From positions 1 through 53,458 of the forward strand of contig JAUXWS010000025.1 of the NCBI GenBank assembly GCA_030685015.1: 53,458 bases of DNA, in the 5' to 3' direction. Source of the DNA: a bacterium. Its GTDB lineage: Bacteria; CAIWAD01. Shown here piece by piece: positions 45,101 to 53,081 of the stretch. Every line of letters starts with the position of its first letter. Positions within the stretch are counted from its first letter, which is position 1. Below the pieces are notes generated by a model. That model saw nothing but the letters and a program-made list of their open reading frames with translations, was not told where the DNA came from and made no database searches. The position numbers and the translations under genes were made by a program.

Positions 45101-47753
45101 ATCGACGGCCTGGGAGCGCCCGGGGGGAGTTTTCGTGCGCTCGGTGGAGCAGATCGCCGAGGAGGACCGCCTGCTCTTCCAGAGCGTCGCCCGGGTCATC
45201 CTCAGCGACAGCCGGGGAAGCCTGGTGGAACAGGTCGACCGCGGCCCGGCGGCCCTGCCGGACCCGCCGCGGTTGGCGCCAGCGCGCACCCATCGGCCCG
45301 GGCGGCCGACCTCAAGCAAGACGCACCGGCCGGATCTCATCCTTGGCAACGGGATCGGCGGTTTCACGCCGGATGGGCGCGAGTACGTCATCACCACCAT
45401 GCCCGGGCAGTTGACGCCGGCGCCCTGGGTCAACGTCCTGGCCAATCCATTCTTCGGCACCGTCGTCTCGGAGAGCGGCCAGGCCTACACCTGGGGGACG
45501 AACGCCCATGAGTACCGGCTGACGCCCTGGCACAACGATCCGGTCTCCGACGCAGGCGGGGAGGCCACCTACCTGCGCGACGAGGAGAGTAGCCATGTCT
45601 GGTCGCCCACGCCGCTCCCCCGACGCGGATCGACGGCCTATGCCTGCCGCCACGGATTCGGCTACAGCGTGTTCGAGCACGTGGAGGAGAGCATCCGCTC
45701 CGAGCTGTGGGTGTTCGTCGACATGGCGGCGGCGGTCAAGTTCACCGTGCTCAAGGTGCGCAACGAGTCAGACCGTCCGCGCCGGCTGTCGGCGACGGGC
45801 TATGTGGAGTGGGTGCTGGGCGACCTGCGGACGAGGGCGGCCCGGCACGTGTGTTGCGAGCTTGATGCGGCCAGCGGCGCCATCCTGGCGCGCAGCCACT
45901 ACAACACGGAGTTTCCGGGCCATGTCGCCTTCTTCGACGTGGACGAGGCCGAACGCACTTTCACCTGCGACCGCGCCGAGTTCATCGGGCGCAACGGCAG
46001 CCTGGCGAACCCGGCCGCCCTGGGCCGCACGCATCTGTCGGGCAGGAGGGGCTGTGGACTGGATCCCTGCGCCGCCATCCAGGTGGCCTTCGAGCTGGCC
46101 CCTGGTCAAGAGCGGGAGATCAGGTTCCGCCTTGGCCTGGCGGGCGGGCCGGGGGAGGGCGATGTCAGCCGCCTGCTGCTCCGCCACCGCGGCGCCGATG
46201 CCGCGCGACGGGCGCTCGAGGGTGTCTGGCAGTATTGGAACCACACCCTGGGGGCTGTCCAGGTCGAGACCCCCGACTCCCGGCTCAATGTCCTGGCCAA
46301 CGGCTGGCTGCTCTATCAGACGCTGGCCTGCCGCATGTGGGGCCGCAGCGGAGCCTACCAGTCAGGCGGCGCCTTCGGCTTCCGCGACCAGCTGCAGGAC
46401 GCCATGGCCCTGCTCCATGCCGAGCCGCGGCTGCTGCGCGCCCACATCATCCTGTGCGCAAGCCGGCAGTTTCTCGATGGGGATGTCCAGCACTGGTGGC
46501 ACCCGCCCTCCGGGCGCGGTGTGCGCAGCCATTGCTCGGACGACTACCTCTGGCTGGTGCAGGCCACCTGCCACTATGTGGAGGGCACGGGCGACACGGG
46601 CGTGCTGGATGAAGCCTCATCCTACCTGGAAGGACGTCCGCTCAATCCGCACGATGAATCCTACTACGACCTGCCCGGGCACTCCGCCGTCGTGGAGAGC
46701 CTCTACCAGCATTGCGTGCGGGCCATCCAACGAGGACTGGCGGTGGGCGCGCATGGACTGCCCCTGATCGGCTCCGGCGATTGGAACGACGGCATGAACC
46801 GGGTGGGCATCGAAGGCAGGGGCGAGAGCGTCTGGCTGGGATTCTTCCTCTGCGACGTGCTGCGCAGATTCTCCCCGCTGGCGCGTCGGCGGGGTGACGC
46901 GGCCTTCGCCGACCGGTGCGACGAGTCGGCCGCGCAGCTGCGCGCCAACCTCGAGCGGCACGCCTGGGATGGCGCCTGGTACCGCCGCGCCTGGTTCGAC
47001 GATGGCACCCCCCTGGGCTCGGGGCAGAACAGTGAATGCCGGATCGACTCGATCCCGCAGAGCTGGTCCGTCCTCTCCGGGGCCGGTTCCGCCGACCATG
47101 TCCGCCAGGCGATGGAGGCCGTGGACGAGCGGCTCGTGCGACGCGACCAGGGCATCGTGCAACTGCTGGATCCACCCTTCGACAAGACGGAACTCGATCC
47201 CGGCTACATCAAGGGATATGTGCCCGGAGTGCGCGAGAACGGCGGCCAGTACACCCATGCCGCCATTTGGGCGGCCATGGCCTTCGCCGCCCTGGGAGAC
47301 CGGCGGCGCGCCTGGGAACTGGCGGCGATGATCAACCCGGTCAACCATGCGGCCTCGCCGGAGGCGATGGAGAGCTATCTGGTGGAGCCATATGTCATGG
47401 CGGCGGACATCTACGCCGTGGCGCCGCACACGGGCCGGGGCGGCTGGACCTGGTACACGGGTTCGGCCGGGCTGATGTATCGCCTCCTGGTGGAATCCCT
47501 GCTGGGCCTTCGCCTGGAAGGGGATCATCTGCATCTGGCGCCGCTCCTGCCGGCGCACTGGCCGGGAGTGACCATCCACTACCGCCACCGGGAAACGGTC
47601 TACCACATCGAGGTCGAGCAGGTCGCCGCCGACGACGCGCGGCACGGCGGGCCGCGGATATGGGTGGACGGCGTGGAGCAGGGGCAGGGCGGATTCCGCC
47701 TGGTCGATGATCAGCGGGAGCATGCGGTGACAGTGCGCGTCCCGGTGGTCTGA
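39132..47753 (+). CDS. Cyclic beta-1,2-glucan synthase (GT84 with glycoamylase-like and GH94 domains)
   Basis: A giant membrane enzyme of about 2870 residues, the size of NdvB/ChvB. The start is uncertain (GTG at 39132 or 39153; ATG at 39009), but conserved sequence begins at PPLRAELFSVEQ. Membrane helices lie near 406-430, 436-470, 816-860 and 941-988. The GT84 domain between them has the metal-binding TLDTDT (about 620) and RRTRWIRGDWQ (about 770). A glycoamylase-like domain follows (about 1300-1530; MSESGYNTVDAQLNYQYRAF). Two GH94-type phosphorylase-like modules follow, with the catalytic Asp in GSGDWNDGMNRVG (about 2553). It makes and sizes periplasmic osmoregulated cyclic glucan. Upstream 38645-39131 shows no separate gene. 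Confidence 0.93.
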   Translation: MEAAGGRVPAVFGGEEPPLRAELFSVEQMERHGARLAATHQLRRGRVPDQLLSRLAGNERVLGDTCDLLAAAVAGKHRITPAGEWLLDNVHLIQEQILTARRHLPKGYSRELPSLAEGVSAGLPRVYDIALETIAHGDGRVDPETLRRFIAAYQTVATLRLGELWAIPIMLRLALIENLRRVAVRVAAGRADRDLAVSWARRLTEILRQDPKNLILVMADMARSLPPMTTPFVSELARRLQGRGAALALPLTWIEQHLAESGLSIEQLVRSGNQRQAADQVSISNSIGSLRLLSTMDWREFVEGMSLVEEVLREDPGGAYPRMEFASRDNYRHVVERVAKTGGLPEEMVARHALDLARDGAERHGAGHRTAHVGYHLIDQGLTGLEQATGARLRLAARLRRQAARAPLALYLAAISLITLSATTGLAALARADGPAGWILPPVILLALLAASQLAVAVVNWLATLLASPHMLPRMDFSAGIPPASRTLVVVPTLLTHPQGIDHLAEALEVRFLGNRDPNVLFGLLTDFPDAEAEELAGDGELLQQARERIESLNARYKNGDEGSFFLFHRPRRWNPHDRTWMGHERKRGKLADLNRLLREGDERGFSLVAGPRAMLAGVVYVITLDTDTLLPRDAARRLVGSMAHPLNRPVYSETLGRVIQGYGILQQRVSASLPGAGMSLYARLHGGEPGIDPYTRTVSDVYQDVFGEGSFIGKGIYEVETFERSLRGRLPENRILSHDLLEGCHARSGLLSDVQVFEEYPSRYGADVDRRTRWIRGDWQIASWLLPRVPGPDGRSRPNPLSALSHWKVFDNLRRSLVPAALTLLLLLGWTVFAAAGFWTLAVLGVLAAPPVLAILLDAIRKPAEAQAGQHLALVAHAARRRIFQTGLNLSTLPHEAWYSLGAILRTVGRLCFTHRRLLEWNSSGEQEKQSRGDLATSLRSMAAGPLLAAGTAAWLAISAPATLAVAGPVLLLWLGSPFITWMISRPVPQHEARLSEAQRRFLARTARKTWAFFETFVGAGDNWLPPDNHQEYREATLAHRTSPTNMGLSLLATLAAHDFGYLTAGQLLERTARTLETMAGLERHRGHFYNWYDTILLKPLPPAYISTVDSGNLGGHLLTLRAGLLSLLDRPILGDRWLDGVLDTLEILEESAGDDASALAGAFRQEVASALRQRPTSVAETRDLLEELRQQAGAIAQDRRVEAAGRAGWWSRTLADQCEAAHDELALLSPWPEPSAGGSGNGRIPTLEALSGLVATAGPLAQWQQLDLAIGRARIRIAEIRRLARLAGELAEMDYSFLYDRSSHLLSIGYRVDERRLDGSCYDLLASEARLAVFVAIAQGQVPQEGWFALGRLLTTAGGEPTLMSWSGSMFEYLMPLLVMPTFEHTLLHQTARAAVARQIEHGRQLDLPWGMSESGYNTVDAQLNYQYRAFGVPGLGLKRGLAEDVVVAPYATALALMVAPEEACRNLQRLSAAGAEGSFGFHEAIDYTPARQRRGESQSLVRSYMAHHQGMSLLALAHLLLDRPLQRYFTSEPIFQATLLLLQERIPRSATIHALPAGPEGQPHGAGPPEMSYRVLSQVDAPVPEVQLLSNGRYHVMVTHAGGGSSRWMDLAVSRWREDATRDAWGIFCYLRDVESGTVWSTTHHPTRRRAEHYEAIFSEGRAEFHRRDRKDGFDFEAHTDIVVSPEDDIELRRVRITNRAAGSRTIEITTYAEVVLAPQVADELHPAFSNLFVQTEIIPGNRLILATRRPRSRDERVPWMLHLLAVHDAVATDYSCGTDRAHFLGRGRDTSAPRALDAGGELDGRQGSVLDPVAAIRCRITLEPEQTVTVDLVYGLAVGREEALALAGKYQDRRLADRVFELAWTHAQVVLRQINAREADAQLYCRLANTIMYSHASLRADHGVLAANRRGQSGLWSYAISGDLPIVLVRIADLDNIDLVRQLIQAHAYWRLKGLAVDLVIWNEDRAGYRQVLQDQILGLVAGGRESTAWERPGGVFVRSVEQIAEEDRLLFQSVARVILSDSRGSLVEQVDRGPAALPDPPRLAPARTHRPGRPTSSKTHRPDLILGNGIGGFTPDGREYVITTMPGQLTPAPWVNVLANPFFGTVVSESGQAYTWGTNAHEYRLTPWHNDPVSDAGGEATYLRDEESSHVWSPTPLPRRGSTAYACRHGFGYSVFEHVEESIRSELWVFVDMAAAVKFTVLKVRNESDRPRRLSATGYVEWVLGDLRTRAARHVCCELDAASGAILARSHYNTEFPGHVAFFDVDEAERTFTCDRAEFIGRNGSLANPAALGRTHLSGRRGCGLDPCAAIQVAFELAPGQEREIRFRLGLAGGPGEGDVSRLLLRHRGADAARRALEGVWQYWNHTLGAVQVETPDSRLNVLANGWLLYQTLACRMWGRSGAYQSGGAFGFRDQLQDAMALLHAEPRLLRAHIILCASRQFLDGDVQHWWHPPSGRGVRSHCSDDYLWLVQATCHYVEGTGDTGVLDEASSYLEGRPLNPHDESYYDLPGHSAVVESLYQHCVRAIQRGLAVGAHGLPLIGSGDWNDGMNRVGIEGRGESVWLGFFLCDVLRRFSPLARRRGDAAFADRCDESAAQLRANLERHAWDGAWYRRAWFDDGTPLGSGQNSECRIDSIPQSWSVLSGAGSADHVRQAMEAVDERLVRRDQGIVQLLDPPFDKTELDPGYIKGYVPGVRENGGQYTHAAIWAAMAFAALGDRRRAWELAAMINPVNHAASPEAMESYLVEPYVMAADIYAVAPHTGRGGWTWYTGSAGLMYRLLVESLLGLRLEGDHLHLAPLLPAHWPGVTIHYRHRETVYHIEVEQVAADDARHGGPRIWVDGVEQGQGGFRLVDDQREHAVTVRVPVV

Positions 47754-47865
47754 GGTCGCGGCGCCTCTCGGATGGGCGATTGGGGCCGGCCTGGAAAACG
47801 GTGGACGGCAGCGACCCCCGCACCATCCTACCTTGGCACGGTCATCACCGGGAGGACCCTGCGCC

Positions 47866-48303
47866 ATGCCCCTCAGCCTGACTCTCAGCCCCGCCCAGGC
47901 CGCCATCCACGACGGGGACGACGAGGCGGCGCGCCACGACCAGCTGGAGGCGCTCCTCGCCCACGCCCGGCGCCTGAGCGCCCGCCACGGCCAGGCGGGC
48001 GTCTTCCTCGAGTACGAGGGGGTGGAGCTGCTTCACCCGGACGGGCGCGTCCTGGCCGTGGTCGAGGCCGATCCCTGGGCCCCCGAGCAGAAGGAACTGG
48101 CCCGGCGCATCTTCGCGGCGGCCGACGGCGAGGACTTGGTTGCCCGCCCGACGGTGGAGGCCATCCTAGACGTGGAGCGGGAGTCCGCCCCGGCCGATTG
48201 GCGCCGCGCCCAGCCCGGTCTGCTGCTTGCCGAGCGCCTGGGTTGCTGGCAGGCCTACGCCAGCCTGTGCGACCAGCATCGGCCGGCCGCGGACGACGAG
48301 TAG
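47866..48303 (+). CDS. Conserved-looking cytoplasmic protein, function unknown
   Basis: The 145-residue acidic protein starts at ATG behind GGGAGGACCC. It has no signal or membrane segment. Residues 10-60 are helical and Asp/Glu/His-rich. A small beta region (GVFLEYEGVELLHPDGRVLAVVEAD) and a helical tail with two cysteines follow. I do not recognise a family. It lies between the glucan synthase and the AgcS transporter on the same strand, 112 and 165 bp away. Confidence 0.6.
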   Translation: MPLSLTLSPAQAAIHDGDDEAARHDQLEALLAHARRLSARHGQAGVFLEYEGVELLHPDGRVLAVVEADPWAPEQKELARRIFAAADGEDLVARPTVEAILDVERESAPADWRRAQPGLLLAERLGCWQAYASLCDQHRPAADDE

Positions 48304-48468
48304 CGCCTGCGCCGATCCGCGAGCGACGGATCTGATCGACCCGCTTCACCCGCGTGGCCTCCGGTCTTGGCCCGGCGGTCCGGCTTCCTTTCCTTGGGGC
48401 GGGATCGCGCCACCCGGCACGGCCCCGGTCACACCATCCCATGCCCACGGTTCAATAAGGAGGCGCCC

Positions 48469-49827
48469 ATGGAGCGGCTGGAAGCCCTGTTGTCCACCCT
48501 GAGCGGCCTCGTATGGGGTCCGCCCCTGCTCGTTCTCCTCCTGGGGACGCACCTCCTCCTCACCATCCGCCTGCGCTTCATCCAGCGCCACATCATGACC
48601 GGGATCCGCATCTCCCTGGAGCGCTCGGGGCAGGGCGCCGGGGAGATCAGCCAGTTCGGCGCGCTGACCACGGCCCTGGCCGCCACGGTGGGGACGGGCA
48701 ACATCGTGGGCGTGGCCACGGCCGTGGCGGCGGGCGGTCCGGGGGCCGTGCTCTGGATGTGGCTGACCGGCGTCTTCGGCATCGCCACCAAGTACGCCGA
48801 GGCCCTCCTCGCCGTGAAGTACCGGACAAAGGCGGCGGACGGCAGCATCGTGGGCGGTCCCATGGTGGTGCTCGAGCGCGCCCTGGGCCTCAAATGGCTG
48901 GGCGTCGTCTTCGCCGCCCTCACCGCGGTGGCGGCTTTCGGCATCGGCAACATGGTGCAGGCCAATTCCATCGCCGGCTTGGCGCGGGACAGCCTGGGCG
49001 TCCCCGTCTGGCTGACCGGCGGCGTGCTCGCCCTGCTCACCGGCGCCGTCATCCTGGGCGGCATCCGCGGCATCGCCCGCGTCTGCCAGGTGGTGGTGCC
49101 CATCATGACCGTCCTGTACGTGCTGGGCTGCCTCGCGCTCCTGCTGCTCCACGCCGGCGGCCTGCCGGACACGGTGCGTCTCATCCTGCGTTCCGCCTTC
49201 AGCGGCCACGCCATGGCGGGCGGCTTCCTGGGCGCCGGAGTGCGCGAGGCGCTGCGCTTCGGCGTCGCCCGCGGCCTCTTCTCAAACGAGTCGGGCCTGG
49301 GCAGCGCGCCCATCGTCGCCGCCGCGGCGCAGACGCGCAATCCGGTGCGCCAGGCCCTCGTCTCCGCCTCGGGCACCTTCTGGGACACGGTGGTGGTCTG
49401 CGCCCTGACCGGCCTGGTCGTGGTCAACTCCGGCGCCTGGACCACCGGGGCGACCGGCGCCGGCCTGACGCGGGCCGCCTTCGCGGACCTTCCCGTCGTC
49501 GGTCCCTTCATCCTCAGCTTCGGCCTCCTCACCTTTGTCTTCACCACCATCCTGGGGTGGAGCTACTACGGGGAGCGGGCCGCCGAGTATCTCTGGGGGC
49601 CGCGCGCCGTGGCGCCCTACCGCTGGCTGTGGACCTTGGCCGTGCTGGGGGGCGCCAGCCTGTCCCTGCCCGCCGTCTGGAACCTGGCGGACATCGCCAA
49701 CGGCCTGATGGCCATCCCCAATCTGGTCGCCCTCCTGCTGCTGCAGGGCGTGCTGGTGGCCGAGACGCGGCGCTGGCTGTGGAGCGGTTGTTTGGACGAG
49801 CACGCCGAGGATGAACAAGCCTCATGA
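48469..49827 (+). CDS. Alanine or glycine:sodium symporter (AgcS family)
   Basis: The 452-residue protein has about 11 membrane helices and the AgcS signatures GALTTALAATVGTGNIVGVATA near the N-terminus, GTKYAEA-like IATKYAEALLAVKYR and the conserved GLFSNESGLGSAPI (about 267-280). These form the Na+ and amino-acid sites for uptake of alanine or glycine. AAGGAGGCGCC gives the ribosome-binding site. It is monocistronic, and its stop is followed by a convergent pirin-like gene 119 bp on. Confidence 0.93.
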   Translation: MERLEALLSTLSGLVWGPPLLVLLLGTHLLLTIRLRFIQRHIMTGIRISLERSGQGAGEISQFGALTTALAATVGTGNIVGVATAVAAGGPGAVLWMWLTGVFGIATKYAEALLAVKYRTKAADGSIVGGPMVVLERALGLKWLGVVFAALTAVAAFGIGNMVQANSIAGLARDSLGVPVWLTGGVLALLTGAVILGGIRGIARVCQVVVPIMTVLYVLGCLALLLLHAGGLPDTVRLILRSAFSGHAMAGGFLGAGVREALRFGVARGLFSNESGLGSAPIVAAAAQTRNPVRQALVSASGTFWDTVVVCALTGLVVVNSGAWTTGATGAGLTRAAFADLPVVGPFILSFGLLTFVFTTILGWSYYGERAAEYLWGPRAVAPYRWLWTLAVLGGASLSLPAVWNLADIANGLMAIPNLVALLLLQGVLVAETRRWLWSGCLDEHAEDEQAS

Positions 49828-49946
49828 AGCATGCGCGGGTCGGTGGCTGTGATCGCGGGGACAAGCGGGTGGAACAGGGACGCGGGGGACGCCGGTGGAT
49901 GGGGGCAGAACGCGGTCGGGCAGCCTGTCCCCGGCCTGAACCACCA

Positions 49947-50678
49947 TCAGTGCCGGCGGTTCCGGGCGGGAGGAGGTGGTGGACCCATGTCCAGCAGCAG
50001 GACCTCGCTGTCCCCACGCGCCGTGAAGGACAGGGTGGGTTCCTTCGACGCCCCGGCCCCGTCGCCCGTGGTCAGTAGGTGATCCCCCAGCGCCACCTCG
50101 CCCTGCACCACATGCAGCCAGGCCATCCGGCCCGCGGCCAGCTCATGCACCACATGCTGGCCGACCTCGAGCAGGGTCGAGTAGATGAGGGTGTCCTGGT
50201 GGATGCGCAACGATCCGCCGCGCCCATCGGGTGAGACAACGAGGCAAAGCCGGCCCCGGCGGTCGGCGATGGGGAAGCGCTTCTGATCGACCGATACCTG
50301 CAGCCCCACCTCGGTCGGCACCAGGTCCAGGCGCAGAACGTGTGCCCAATCGGTCTGCGAGGCGTTGCGGTCCTTGTGGCGGACCAGTGGGCCAAGGCTG
50401 GCCAGTTGGAATTCGCCGGCCAGCACGATGCCCGATTTCCCGGCCGAGTCCTCCTGCGCCAGGGATCCTTCGCGCACGTAGGTCATCACTTCGGCTTCCT
50501 GGCGCGGATAGGGCGCGATGGTGGCGCCGGGCGGCAAGCGGTTCTCATCCAGGGTGCGCAGGGTGCCGAAACCCAAGGCCAGCGGTTCGGCGCCGCTGGC
50601 GGGGTAGAAGGTCAGCCAGACCTCATGGTGGCGTCGCCGGTCCTGGCGGCGTTCACCCGCGCGACGCAGCGAAATCAT
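49947..50678 (-). CDS. Pirin-like bicupin with degenerate metal site
   Basis: The ATG at 50678 (GGGAAGGAGCGCAC upstream) gives 243 residues with the pirin/YhhW layout: a first cupin (about 40-110) and a second (about 140-235). Pirin's metal motif HPHR(G/D)-x-E is replaced by APYPRQEAEVMTYV; the downstream His of (S)-x-G-x-x-(V)RH is kept (GPLVRHKD). Only one of the usual metal-ligand histidines remains visible, so quercetinase-type activity is unlikely without other ligands. It is downstream of the lipoprotein gene on the same strand, 85 bp away, across a GC-rich hairpin. Confidence 0.82.
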   Translation of the reverse strand: MISLRRAGERRQDRRRHHEVWLTFYPASGAEPLALGFGTLRTLDENRLPPGATIAPYPRQEAEVMTYVREGSLAQEDSAGKSGIVLAGEFQLASLGPLVRHKDRNASQTDWAHVLRLDLVPTEVGLQVSVDQKRFPIADRRGRLCLVVSPDGRGGSLRIHQDTLIYSTLLEVGQHVVHELAAGRMAWLHVVQGEVALGDHLLTTGDGAGASKEPTLSFTARGDSEVLLLDMGPPPPPARNRRH

Positions 50679-50720
50679 GGTGCGCTCCTTCCCGGTCTGG
50701 TTGAAGCCTGATGCTGCATC

Positions 50721-50751
50721 GGCGTGGCGGGCGGCGGCGCCCGCCCACGCC
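50721..50751 (-). terminator. GC-rich hairpin between lipoprotein and pirin-like genes
   Basis: The arms 50721-50733 and about 50738-50751 pair with one bulged base. No T tract follows on the minus strand, so termination may be weak. Confidence 0.35.
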
Positions 50752-50763
50752 GACCCGGGGGGA

Positions 50764-51243
50764 TCAGGGCTCGATCTTGTCACTCAGCCACTGACGCGTG
50801 TTGTCGTAGGATTTCTTCAAATCGAGGTAGGCCGATTTGAAGCCGGCCCTCACCTTGTCCCAGCTGGACTCGTCCGCGCTCTCGGCCAGGTCCAACTGAC
50901 GCTTGGCCTCCGTCCACTGCGCCCGCACGGCGGCCAGTTGTTTCCTTGCCTCGGCCCTGGTCGCTCCGGTGGTGCGATCGACCTTGCCGTTCAGGCGGTC
51001 CATCTCGGCCTGCATCTCCGCCAGCTCGGCCTTCATCCGCGTGACGAATTCGGCCTTTTGGGTGTAGGTGTATTCCAATTCGGCCTGGCGGGCAGCCTGC
51101 AAATCGGCCTCAGCCTGCTCGACCTTTGCTGCGGCGATCGCGGTCTCCCGCTCCAGGGCCGCTTGCTTCTCATCCTGCTTGGCGCAGCCCATCGCGACGA
51201 TGAGGACGAGGCAACAGGCCAGCACATACTTGTAGGTCTTCAT
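50764..51243 (-). CDS. Coiled-coil lipoprotein, function unknown
   Basis: The 159-residue precursor has a lipoprotein signal ending in VAMGC. Nearly the whole mature part is a charged, Ala/Glu/Gln-rich coiled coil (about residues 25-130: ALERETAIAAAKVEQAEADL and similar). The tail SWDKVRAGFKSAYLDLKKSYDNTRQWLSDK resembles a helix of envelope-stress lipoproteins. It probably sits at the inner face of the outer membrane. First in the line of minus-strand envelope genes reading from 53.1 kb. Confidence 0.78.
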   Translation of the reverse strand: MKTYKYVLACCLVLIVAMGCAKQDEKQAALERETAIAAAKVEQAEADLQAARQAELEYTYTQKAEFVTRMKAELAEMQAEMDRLNGKVDRTTGATRAEARKQLAAVRAQWTEAKRQLDLAESADESSWDKVRAGFKSAYLDLKKSYDNTRQWLSDKIEP

Positions 51244-51293
51244 ACCAGTATCTCCCCTTGAGTCGCCCTTGCGACCCCTGATTACGCACCGAC

Positions 51294-51443
51294 TCACACG
51301 ATGCGGCGGCCCTGGATCAGCCGAATGACCACCGCCACCACGGCGAGCACGAGGAGGAGGTGCACGAATCCACCCATCGTGGTGGACGACACCATTCCCA
51401 GCACCCACAACACGAGCAGCACCACTGCAACAGTCCACAACAT
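51294..51443 (-). CDS. Lmo0937/DUF5670-type small membrane protein
   Basis: A 49-residue protein starting at the ATG at 51443, with GAAGGAGATCAT just upstream. It has two hydrophobic helices (MLWTVAVVLLVLWVLGMV; FVHLLLVLAVVAVVIRLIQGR), the classic pattern of Lmo0937-family peptides. These occur in stress gene clusters next to CsbD and OmpA-like genes. It may help membrane integrity; the exact role is unknown. Here it lies between the coiled-coil lipoprotein and CsbD genes. Confidence 0.82.
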   Translation of the reverse strand: MLWTVAVVLLVLWVLGMVSSTTMGGFVHLLLVLAVVAVVIRLIQGRRIV

Positions 51444-51528
51444 GATGATCTCCTTCCCGGTTAGGATCGGGCGCGCAGCACGGCCATGGCTTGGCTACGC
51501 TGCCACGCCCTCTCCCCACACAGCATCC

Positions 51529-51723
51529 CTATTCCCGATTGGCCGCGTCCAGCTTGTTCTGGATTGCCTCGCGCGTGTCGCCGTATTTCTGCTGGATCAA
51601 GCCATAGAGCTTGTCCGCGGATCCCTCGGCCTTCATGAAGTCGTCATCCGTGAGGCCGCCCCAGGCGATTTTCGCCCTGCCCTTGAGCTGCTCCCACTTG
51701 CCCGCCACTTGATCCTGGTTCAC
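51529..51723 (-). CDS. CsbD-family stress protein
   Basis: The 64-residue protein begins at GTG (51723) after GGGGGATCCC. It has the CsbD signature MNQDQVAGKWEQLKGRAK and WGGLTDDDFMKAEG, ending in DKLYGLIQQKYGDTREAI. CsbD-like proteins are small, helical, abundant general-stress proteins of unknown mechanism, widely induced by osmotic or envelope stress. It is 59 bp from the OmpA-like gene on the same strand. Confidence 0.93.
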   Translation of the reverse strand: MNQDQVAGKWEQLKGRAKIAWGGLTDDDFMKAEGSADKLYGLIQQKYGDTREAIQNKLDAANRE

Positions 51724-51781
51724 GGGATCCCCCTTTGTCCATTGCTGGTCACATGGTGCACCATTGCGCCTCTGGTCGATG

Positions 51782-52663
51782 CTATTCCTGGGACGTGCGC
51801 TGCACCGGCTCGACAATGATCTCGACGCGGCGGTTGTTGGCCCGCCCCTCGGCATTGGTGTTGTCGGAGATGGGGCGACCTTCTCCCAGGCCCCGGGTCT
51901 GGATGCGACTCGCCGCGTAGCCCTTCTGCACCAGCACGTCGCGGATGCGGTCGGCACGAGCTTGGGAAAGGGCGAGGTTGTGGCTGTCGGAACCCTGCGA
52001 GTCGGTGTGTCCCTCAATGATGAGGTTGCGCTCACCCGTGGTCAACAGCACGTCCGCCACCTGGTTGATGCGCGTCCGGGCCGCGGGCAGCAGGGTGGAC
52101 TGGTTGGACGCGAAGAGCACGCTCCCGGAGATGGTGATCACCCGGCCGCGGGCCTCTTCCGTCACGGCGGCCAGATCGGCCAGGGCCTGGGCTGTCTTGG
52201 CCTCGGCGGCAAGACGCGCCTCCTGCTCATTGGACAGGCGTTCGCGGGCCAGCTCGCTCTGACGTTGCGACTCGGCCAAGGCCTTCTGCGCCTTGTTCAG
52301 GTCCTCCTGGGTTTGCTTCGTGATGTCCGTCTGGGTCGTCTGCAGGTCGGTCTTGGCCTGGGCCGTGCGCTTCTGCTCGAGAGCGATGGAGACGGACGCC
52401 ACGGCGATCTCCGCCCGGCGCTGGGCCACGTAGGCCAGGTCGCGTGTCACGAAGGACTTGGGGCTTTTTTCGAAGGACTTCTCGGCCAGCAGGAGCGCCT
52501 GCTGTGCGTTGTGCAGCTCCACCGGCGCCACCTCGGCCGCCTGTCCGGTGTTGGCGCGCCGGTAGGCTTCACGGGCGCCGGTCAGTTCGTGCGGCACGGT
52601 TGCCGCGCAGCCGGCCAGGATGGCGGCACCGGCGGCGAGCATGACCAGTTGACTCGTTCTCAT
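51782..52663 (-). CDS. OmpA-family lipoprotein with DUF4398 domain
   Basis: The 293-residue precursor has a lipoprotein signal (ILAGC). An N-terminal DUF4398 helical domain (about 25-115: AREAYRRANTGQAAEVAPV), a coiled coil (about 95-165) and an OmpA-C peptidoglycan-binding domain (about 175-290) follow. The OmpA domain has IIEGHTDSQGSDSHNLALSQARADRI and NRRVEIIV. It anchors the outer membrane to the wall. The preceding DUF4398 gene lies 52 bp upstream on the same strand, and CsbD follows, so an envelope operon is likely. Confidence 0.93.
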   Translation of the reverse strand: MRTSQLVMLAAGAAILAGCAATVPHELTGAREAYRRANTGQAAEVAPVELHNAQQALLLAEKSFEKSPKSFVTRDLAYVAQRRAEIAVASVSIALEQKRTAQAKTDLQTTQTDITKQTQEDLNKAQKALAESQRQSELARERLSNEQEARLAAEAKTAQALADLAAVTEEARGRVITISGSVLFASNQSTLLPAARTRINQVADVLLTTGERNLIIEGHTDSQGSDSHNLALSQARADRIRDVLVQKGYAASRIQTRGLGEGRPISDNTNAEGRANNRRVEIIVEPVQRTSQE

Positions 52664-52715
52664 GGATCCATTCCTTTCAGTTCAATTGGTGGCAGGTCCC
52701 TGGCCGGACCAACTG

Positions 52716-53081
52716 CTAGCGCCTGCTCTGCCGAAGCTTGCGCACCCGCTCGATGGCGGCGAGCGCTTCCGCCTTCTCGGCGTCCTCATGCGACAGCATC
52801 ACGGCCAGCTCGGCGTCGGCCTCGGCCCGCAGCAGCATGGACGCGGCCTCTTCATGGTCATTCTTGGCCGCCAGCGACCTGGCGCGCTCCAGTCCCTCCT
52901 TGGCCAGCTGCAGGTAGAGCGCGGCCTGCGGCACATCCGCCGCGCCCACCGCCTCGGCGGCGCTGATGCCCGAGGTCGAGGCCTCGGTGCGCAGCGGCGT
53001 GGTGGAGCATCCCGTGGCGATGACCGCAACCACGACGGCCGCGGCAAGCGCCTTGATGCCGAATTTTGAGTTCCTGTTCAT
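52716..53081 (-). CDS. DUF4398 lipoprotein
   Basis: The 121-residue precursor starts at ATG 53081. Its signal ends ATGC, a lipobox, and is followed by a DUF4398 helical repeat region (AAEAVGAADVPQAALYLQLAKEGLERARSLAAKNDHEEAASMLLRAEADAELA, segments about 40-95). It is a smaller paralogue of the N-terminal domain of the next gene. It is the first gene of the minus-strand cluster. Confidence 0.88.
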   Translation of the reverse strand: MNRNSKFGIKALAAAVVVAVIATGCSTTPLRTEASTSGISAAEAVGAADVPQAALYLQLAKEGLERARSLAAKNDHEEAASMLLRAEADAELAVMLSHEDAEKAEALAAIERVRKLRQSRR

